DNA from: Borreliella yangtzensis
Lineage (GTDB): Bacteria > Spirochaetota > Spirochaetia > Borreliales > Borreliaceae
Assembly (NCBI RefSeq): GCF_014201775.1
Contig: NZ_JACHFG010000001.1
Span: 178,541-242,540 of the forward strand
DNA: 64,000 bases
Direction: 5' to 3'
Translations under genes and position numbers: made by a program
Notes under the pieces: model-generated
Told to the model about the DNA's origin: nothing
Database searches by the model: none
What the model saw: only the letters and a program-made list of their open reading frames with translations
In this document: piece by piece, positions 58,861 through 64,000 of the stretch
Layout of the letters: every line of letters begins with the position of its first letter
How positions within the stretch are numbered: position 1 is the first letter of the stretch

Positions 58861-59907
58861 TTAAGAAGATAGATTCAAATATATTTTGAGCATTTCTTCT
58901 TTTATTTTTTTAGGTATTTTTTTAAAAATTTCAAATTTGGAAAAATCTTTGGGTAAAAATTTTTCTTCCAAATATAATTTCATTTCGGGATTATTTTTTG
59001 CTTCTTCTTCTATTCTTTTTATTACATTCTTATTTGGAGAATTATATCTAGTTTCTTTAAAATTTTTATAAGATGGTTCATTGTCGTATAGAAAGTTTAT
59101 AAATTTGTAAGCCAAAGTTTTATTTGGCGCATCAATAGGAATTACAAATGCATCTACCCATAGATTGGTGTTTTCTGGTGCATAAAAATCCAAATTTTTA
59201 TCTTTTAGGATAGCGCTTTGTGCTTCGCCACTCCATGTAAGTTGAATAGATGCTTCTCCATTTAGCATTAATGATTTTGCAGGTACATCTGAAAAATATC
59301 CGATTAATAGTGGATTTTGTATTTTTAAAAGTTCCCCAGCTTCTTTAATTTTGTCTATATCATGTTCATTTATTGAGTATCCAAGTTTTTTTAGAGCAAC
59401 TCCAATATTGTCTTTGGGAGAATCTAGCATTGTAATCTCTTTTTTATATTTTTCATTAAATAGTATGTCAAAACCTTGCATGTCATTTAAGTCTATTTTA
59501 TTTTTATTATAAAGTATGCCCATTAATCCCCAATAAGCTGGTACTGAATAAAGATTGCCAGGATCATGTTCTAAATTTGTGAGATTTTGAGAAATATTTT
59601 TTGTTACATTTGGCAATTTTGAGTAATCTAATTTTGCAATTTTACCCTCATCGATTAATTCTTGGATTAAATATTCTGATGGTACTATTATATCGTAGTA
59701 GTTCGTCGTGGTGTTAAATTTAGCTATCATTTCTTCATTGTTATGAAAAACCTCATAATTAATTTTTATATTATTTTCTTTTTCAAATTGATCTAATAAA
59801 GTTTCGTCAATATATTCTGCCCAATTAAATATGTTTAAAGTTATTGTGTCTTTTTTAGTACAAGCAAAAGTTGTAAAAATTATTATTAATATAAAAATTT
59901 TTTTCAT
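58861..59907 (-). CDS. potD: Spermidine/putrescine ABC transporter substrate-binding lipoprotein
   Basis: It captures polyamines in the periplasm and delivers them to PotBC. The 348 residues start with a lipoprotein signal (MKKIFILIIIFTTFAC, Cys16). PotD-family segments follow: LNIFNWAEYIDETLLDQFEKENNI, YDIIVPSEYLIQELIDEGKI, PAYWGLMGILYNK and AIQLTWSGEAQSAI, with the acidic/aromatic residues that line the polyamine pocket. It is the last gene of potABCD, 20 bases after potC. Confidence 0.95.
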   Translation of the reverse strand: MKKIFILIIIFTTFACTKKDTITLNIFNWAEYIDETLLDQFEKENNIKINYEVFHNNEEMIAKFNTTTNYYDIIVPSEYLIQELIDEGKIAKLDYSKLPNVTKNISQNLTNLEHDPGNLYSVPAYWGLMGILYNKNKIDLNDMQGFDILFNEKYKKEITMLDSPKDNIGVALKKLGYSINEHDIDKIKEAGELLKIQNPLLIGYFSDVPAKSLMLNGEASIQLTWSGEAQSAILKDKNLDFYAPENTNLWVDAFVIPIDAPNKTLAYKFINFLYDNEPSYKNFKETRYNSPNKNVIKRIEEEAKNNPEMKLYLEEKFLPKDFSKFEIFKKIPKKIKEEMLKIYLNLSS

Positions 59908-59927
59908 AAGTACTCCTCTTTTGTATT

Positions 59928-60719
59928 TTAAAGCTCAGCATCTGTTGTTAATTTTTTAATTCCTATAAATTTATTAATAATAAACAAAAGACTCAATATT
60001 GCAAAAAATAGTATAGCAGAAATAGCATTTATTACAGGTTTGATGCCTCTTTTTGTGAGCGAGTTTATTAGAATAGCTAAATTATTAAATCCTTGCCCAG
60101 TAGTGAAAAATGATATCAAGAAATCATCTATTGATAATGTGAATGCAATAAGAGCTCCAATTGCTATGCTTCCAACTATTTCTGGATAAATTATATTGAA
60201 AAATATCTGAATTTCTGAAGCTCCAAGATCCTTGGCAGCATCAATAATATTGTTGGGAAGAGAATATAACTTGGGTAAAATTATTATTACTACGTACGGT
60301 GTTGAAAAAATTATATGTGATATTAGCATTGTAGGAAATCCTAATTGCATTTTTATTGCAGAATAAAATGTCATTAGACTTATTCCTGTTACGATGTCTG
60401 GATTAATTATTGTTATTTTATTTGCTGATAAGAGTATTGTTTTTAATTTTTTATTTTCTGTTTTATATATTGCGTAAGCACCAATAACCCCAATAACAAC
60501 AGAAGTTAAAGATGAAATTGTAGCTATTAAAATGGTGTTAAATATTGCTGACTTGATTTGATTTGAAGCAAAAATTTCTTTATACCATTTTAGACTAAAT
60601 CCTTGCCATATAAATCCACTATCACCAGAGTTAAAGGAATAAATTATTAAGATTATTATTGGAAGGTAAATAAAGCTGAGTATTAGACATAAAAAAATGT
60701 TTTTGAAAGCTCTAAACAT
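59928..60719 (-). CDS. potC: Spermidine/putrescine ABC transporter permease PotC
   Basis: One of two inner-membrane channel subunits. The 263 residues have six predicted helices and the PotC start pattern FIYLPIIILIIYSFNSGDSGFIWQGFSLKWYKEIF. The cytoplasmic EAA loop that contacts the ATPase reads IIDAAKDLGASEIQIFFNIIYPEI. It starts with ATG four bases after potB, so translation is probably coupled. Confidence 0.95.
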   Translation of the reverse strand: MFRAFKNIFLCLILSFIYLPIIILIIYSFNSGDSGFIWQGFSLKWYKEIFASNQIKSAIFNTILIATISSLTSVVIGVIGAYAIYKTENKKLKTILLSANKITIINPDIVTGISLMTFYSAIKMQLGFPTMLISHIIFSTPYVVIIILPKLYSLPNNIIDAAKDLGASEIQIFFNIIYPEIVGSIAIGALIAFTLSIDDFLISFFTTGQGFNNLAILINSLTKRGIKPVINAISAILFFAILSLLFIINKFIGIKKLTTDAEL

Positions 60720-60722
60720 ATT

Positions 60723-61526
60723 TTATTCCCCATTATTTTTTCGCATTAATTTTATTATTATTAAATTAAAAATTAATATTACTAACATTAAAATAAATGA
60801 AATTGCAGCTCCAGTGTTCCAGTCCTCTATGAAAAGAAATTGCTTGCTTATTAGATTTCCTATCAAAATTTGTTTAGAACCTCCTAGTAAATCTGAAATG
60901 ACAAATACTGTGATTGACGGAATAAATACCATAATTATTCCTGTTGCCAAGTAAGAAAGTGTTAGGGGGATTTTTATATAAATTAGTATTTGCCACATTT
61001 TTGCTCCAAGATCTTGTGCCGCTTCAATGTATTCTGGCTTGATTTTTAAAAGCCCTGTATATATTGGTAATATCATGAAAGGCAAAAAATTGTATACCAT
61101 GCCTGTTGTAACAGCTTGCTCATTGTAAAGAAGATCTAAATTACCAATTCCGATCTTTTCAAATAAGTTGTTTATGAATCCGTTTTTTCCAAGTATTCTC
61201 ATCCAGGCGTAAGTTCTAAGTAATGTATTGATCCACATGGGAAGTATTATCATGATTATTAATTTATTTTGAGTACTTTTTTTTGATAATGAAATTAGCC
61301 AGGCGGCAGGATAGCCTATTAAAATGCAAAAAATTGTCGCTATTGTTGCTAGTTTTAGACTTCTTGAAAAGATACTAAGATAACTTGGGTTTAAAAGCCC
61401 AATAAAATTATTAATTGTAAATTCGTGTTTTTCATTTAAAAATCCCAGCAGTATTATTATTAGTAAAGGAAGAATACTAAATGTTAATAAGAATATAGAG
61501 TATATGATTAATATCAATTTTTTCAC
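60723..61526 (-). CDS. potB: Spermidine/putrescine ABC transporter permease PotB
   Basis: The partner permease to PotC. The 267 residues have six predicted helices, the characteristic LPMWINTLLRTYAWMRILGKNG, and the EAA loop EYIEAAQDLGAKMWQILIYIKIP. The start is GTG with AAGGA about nine bases upstream, and the potA stop is five bases away. Confidence 0.95.
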   Translation of the reverse strand: MKKLILIIYSIFLLTFSILPLLIIILLGFLNEKHEFTINNFIGLLNPSYLSIFSRSLKLATIATIFCILIGYPAAWLISLSKKSTQNKLIIMIILPMWINTLLRTYAWMRILGKNGFINNLFEKIGIGNLDLLYNEQAVTTGMVYNFLPFMILPIYTGLLKIKPEYIEAAQDLGAKMWQILIYIKIPLTLSYLATGIIMVFIPSITVFVISDLLGGSKQILIGNLISKQFLFIEDWNTGAAISFILMLVILIFNLIIIKLMRKNNGE

Positions 61527-61531
61527 AGTAA

Positions 61532-62575
61532 TTATTCCTTACGCATAACATGAATATCATCAGGTTCTAAGAATATGTCAACCTCTTCTCCAACTTTTGT
61601 AAGCCTTGTGCTTTGAACTATCCAATTTGTTTTTTGAATTTCTATAGTCATTTCATAATGAACCCCTTGAAAAATTGCGGATGTTATAGTGCCGCTTAAA
61701 TGCCCTTTTCCTTTTGGTAGTATTTTTATATCTTCTGGGCGTATTACAAGGTCAACTGCTTCTTCAGCTTTAAATCCTTTATCAAGACATTCAAATTCAT
61801 GGCCTAGCAAACTTACAATCAGTTCCTTTTTGTATGTTCCATCAAAAATATTGCTTTCTCCAATAAAATCTGCTACGAATTTTGTTTTAGGTTCATTGTA
61901 AATCTCTTCAGGTGTTCCTATTTGCAAAATTATTCCTTCGTTCATTACAACAATTCTATCACTCATTGTCAATGCTTCTTCTTGATCGTGAGTAACATAT
62001 ATAAATGTGATTCCAAGTTGTCGCTGTATTTTTTTTAGTTCTTTTTGCATCTCTTGTCGCATTTTTAAATCAAGAGCAGAAAGTGGTTCGTCTAGTAATA
62101 GAAGCTTAGGTTTCATTACTATTGCTCTGGCTATTGCAACTCTTTGTTTTTGTCCTCCTGATAGTTCGTTAATATTTCTGTATGCATATTTTGGCATTCC
62201 TATCAATGAAAGAGATCTTTTTACTTTTTCTTTTATAATATCTTTTGGTGTTTTTTTCATTCTAAGTCCAAATGAAATGTTGTCAAAAACGTTCATATGT
62301 GGGAAAAGTGCATAATTTTGGAATACAGTATTAATTTCTCTTTTATTTGGACTAGTTTTAGATATTTCCTTAGAAAAGAAATAAATTCCCCCATTTTTTT
62401 GACTTAAAAACCCACCTAATATTTTTATTAATGTTGTTTTTCCACATCCGGATGGACCTAATAAAGTAATAAACTCGTTCTTTTTAATTTTTAAATTTAT
62501 GTTATCTAAAGTTTTGTTTTCATTGTTATCATAATAATGACTTAAATTTTTAATCTCTAGGATACAATTATCCAA
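61532..62575 (-). CDS. potA: Spermidine/putrescine ABC transporter ATPase PotA
   Basis: The ATPase that powers polyamine uptake. The 347 residues start at TTG, supported by a full AAGGAGG ten bases upstream. Walker A is G40-PSGCGKTT, the Q loop is [13 protein letters not shown], the signature is [15 protein letters not shown], Walker [12 protein letters not shown], then the switch His in [14 protein letters not shown]-terminal TOBE-type regulatory domain (about 240-347) follows. It is the first gene of potABCD, with the RbgA-type GTPase gene 78 bases upstream on the same strand. Confidence 0.96.
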   Translation of the reverse strand: MDNCILEIKNLSHYYDNNENKTLDNINLKIKKNEFITLLGPSGCGKTTLIKILGGFLSQKNGGIYFFSKEISKTSPNKREINTVFQNYALFPHMNVFDNISFGLRMKKTPKDIIKEKVKRSLSLIGMPKYAYRNINELSGGQKQRVAIARAIVMKPKLLLLDEPLSALDLKMRQEMQKELKKIQRQLGITFIYVTHDQEEALTMSDRIVVMNEGIILQIGTPEEIYNEPKTKFVADFIGESNIFDGTYKKELIVSLLGHEFECLDKGFKAEEAVDLVIRPEDIKILPKGKGHLSGTITSAIFQGVHYEMTIEIQKTNWIVQSTRLTKVGEEVDIFLEPDDIHVMRKE

Positions 62576-62653
62576 CTAATTCCAACCTCCTTATGGCTGT
62601 ATTAATACAAACCAAGATTATACTTAATATTATTATTTATGTAAATGACTTTT

Positions 62654-63493
62654 TTAAAAGGGATTATAATTCTTGTCAAGAATTATTTTCCCAAATTTAC
62701 CTTCTCTGAATTCTTTAATTAATATTTTTGATGCTTTTTCAAGGCTAAGCACGTTTTTTTTATCGATTAATTTTCTAGCTTTTGCAAAATTTTGTAAAAT
62801 ATCAAGTGAATTTTTATGACATATTTCGTATTTTTTTAGTAAAATATTTTTATTATTTTGATCCATTATTTCAAGTAAATATAATGCAAGGTCTATATTA
62901 TCTACTATTTCATTTTTGATCATATCCAATATTGCAAGTTTTTTTGCAATCGATTGATCTGCTAAATTGTGCCATAAAATACCTGGCATATCAAAAAGAT
63001 TAATTTCTTCATTTATTTTTACTATTTGTATATTTTTAGTGTATCCAGGCTTATTTGCAACTTTTGCGCTCTTTCTACCGGATAATAGATTTATTATTGA
63101 AGATTTTCCAACATTTGGGACTCCAATAATTAAAACTTTTATTTTTTCTTTATAATTTTTTATCTTTTTAACAATGACCGATTTTTTAATACTATCTATT
63201 ATTTGCTTGCGTATGCCTTTTTTGTAAATATTACTTATAATTACAGTATTGCCAAGATTTTCAAAATATTTTTTCCATTTTATAATTTCACTTGTTTGAG
63301 CAATATCAGATTTATGTAAAAGAATTATTTTTGTTTGATTTTTAGTAATTTTTTCAGTTAATGGATTTTTGCTACTAAATGGAGCTCTAGCATCAAGGAT
63401 TTCTAGCACAATATTGGTTTTTTGTAAATTATTCTTTATCAAGTCTAAGGCTCTTTTCATGTGACCAGGAAACCAATTAATTTTATTTATCAT
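62654..63493 (-). CDS. RbgA/YlqF-type ribosome biogenesis GTPase
   Basis: A circularly permuted GTPase acting late in 50S subunit assembly. The 279 residues open with the family mark NWFPGHMKRAL. Because of the permutation the G4 motif comes first: LLHKSDIA (residues 58-65), with His in place of the usual Asn of NKxD. G1 follows as GVPNVGKSSIINLL near residue 123, and G3 as DMPG near 168. The C-terminal helical domain is present. In this organism the gene sits beside potABCD and diverges from nanE. Confidence 0.9.
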   Translation of the reverse strand: MINKINWFPGHMKRALDLIKNNLQKTNIVLEILDARAPFSSKNPLTEKITKNQTKIILLHKSDIAQTSEIIKWKKYFENLGNTVIISNIYKKGIRKQIIDSIKKSVIVKKIKNYKEKIKVLIIGVPNVGKSSIINLLSGRKSAKVANKPGYTKNIQIVKINEEINLFDMPGILWHNLADQSIAKKLAILDMIKNEIVDNIDLALYLLEIMDQNNKNILLKKYEICHKNSLDILQNFAKARKLIDKKNVLSLEKASKILIKEFREGKFGKIILDKNYNPF

Positions 63494-63656
63494 GCCTAAA
63501 TTATAACTTAATATGTGTTGAATAATAAATTATTTTTGTTTTTGTATTTATTAATACATTTTGATTTTTAGCAAAAGAATTGTTTTTTTTTAAAAAAAAA
63601 TATAACCTGTATTTAAGTTTTTATATTTTTTTAAAAAAATAAATTTTATAGGAGGT

Positions 63657-64000
63657 TTGATTATTATTGCAAAAATTAAAAGGGGGTTAATAGTATCTTG
63701 TCAAGCTCTTGAGAATGAACCTTTACATAGTAGTTTTATTATGTCCAAGATGGCTTTAGCAGCTAAAATAGGTGGAGCTATCGGAATAAGAGCCAATGGG
63801 ATTAATGATATTAGCCAAATTAAGCTGGAAGTTGATTTGCCAATAATAGGTATTATTAAAAAAAATTATAATAATTGTGATGTGTTTATTACTCCCACCA
63901 TGAAAGAGATTGATGAGCTTTGTATTGAAGGAGTAGATATAATTGCCCTTGATGCTACTCTTAGGAATAGGCCTGATGGTGTATTGCTTGATGATTTTTT
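63657..64000 (+). CDS. nanE: N-acetylmannosamine-6-phosphate 2-epimerase (NanE), 3'-truncated by window end
   Basis: It converts ManNAc-6-P to GlcNAc-6-P, feeding amino sugars into metabolism. About 114 codons are visible, open to the end of the window. The match to NanE is clear: [44 protein letters not shown] and [16 protein letters not shown], with the catalytic Lys in IIGIIKK. The start is unusual: no ATG is nearby, GGAGG (63651-63655) lies one base before the TTG at 63657, and the next in-frame codons are ATT. Either the TTG or one of the ATTs is used. Confidence 0.9.
   Translation, partial: MIIIAKIKRGLIVSCQALENEPLHSSFIMSKMALAAKIGGAIGIRANGINDISQIKLEVDLPIIGIIKKNYNNCDVFITPTMKEIDELCIEGVDIIALDATLRNRPDGVLLDDF

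Overview
The window is a 64 kb piece of a spirochaete chromosome, most likely Borrelia (Borreliella) burgdorferi sensu lato. The evidence is the very AT-rich composition, a P66 outer-membrane porin/adhesin carrying the integrin-binding QENDKDT segment, and a gene order that I recall as BB_0597 to BB_0644 of strain B31. The names come from motifs and remembered synteny, since no database was searched. I cannot fix the species or strain. I see no insertion sequence, prophage, CRISPR array or rRNA. This is ordinary core chromosome, densely packed and interrupted by eight tRNA genes, none of which encodes its CCA end.

Layout. 1-8 kb: the end of a chemoreceptor, murB, then cysS - TIG/transglutaminase-like membrane protein - glyA - DjlA-like J protein. 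8-11.7 kb: p66 and the lactate permease on the minus strand, separated by two long perfect palindromes. 11.7-17 kb: dacA-cheD-uvrD, then pepD. 17-23.4 kb: tRNA-His/Arg/Leu/Gly followed by a proteostasis block (tig, clpP, clpX, a second-type lon) and a 50-codon basic ORF. 23.4-31 kb: rpsD, initiator tRNA, a cation diffusion facilitator with an unusual N-terminal domain, cdd, the DHH phosphodiesterase (c-di-AMP turnover), a secreted NagZ-type glycosidase, tRNA-Met with a DJ-1-family gene, and ackA. 31-44 kb: mfd, a periplasmic protein with a five-LysM amidase, tRNA-Asn overlapped by an RNase M5-like gene, an M18 aminopeptidase, a lipoprotein, divergent fruA/fruK and a small Cys4 membrane protein. 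44-54 kb: tRNA-Asp and a tight pncB-recC-recB-recD operon. 54-64 kb: zwf, two tandem NhaC antiporters, the potABCD polyamine ABC operon, an RbgA-type ribosome GTPase and the start of nanE.

How the genes fit together. The content suits a host-dependent organism with little biosynthesis. It imports sugars (fructose PTS, ManNAc-6-P epimerase), polyamines and nicotinate, salvages pyrimidines and digests peptides. It ferments to lactate and makes NADPH through Zwf. Cell-wall genes (murB, dacA, LysM amidase, NagZ) and DNA-repair genes (uvrD, mfd, recBCD) are scattered through it. Plus-strand genes encode G/T-rich messages, while minus-strand genes are A-rich and encode Lys/Asn/Ile-rich proteins. 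That fits the plus strand being the leading strand of replication here.

The least expected features are these: an acetyltransferase-like domain fused to a CDF metal exporter whose TM5 metal site reads CxxxH; a transglutaminase-like protein lacking its catalytic Cys; a 20-bp perfect palindrome upstream of p66; an RNase M5 gene whose last codons are antisense to tRNA-Asn; a tRNA-Met/DJ-1 gene pair only 12 bases apart; and consensus tRNA promoters built into the stop region of the preceding gene. I did not find a convincing new multi-gene defence or mobile system.
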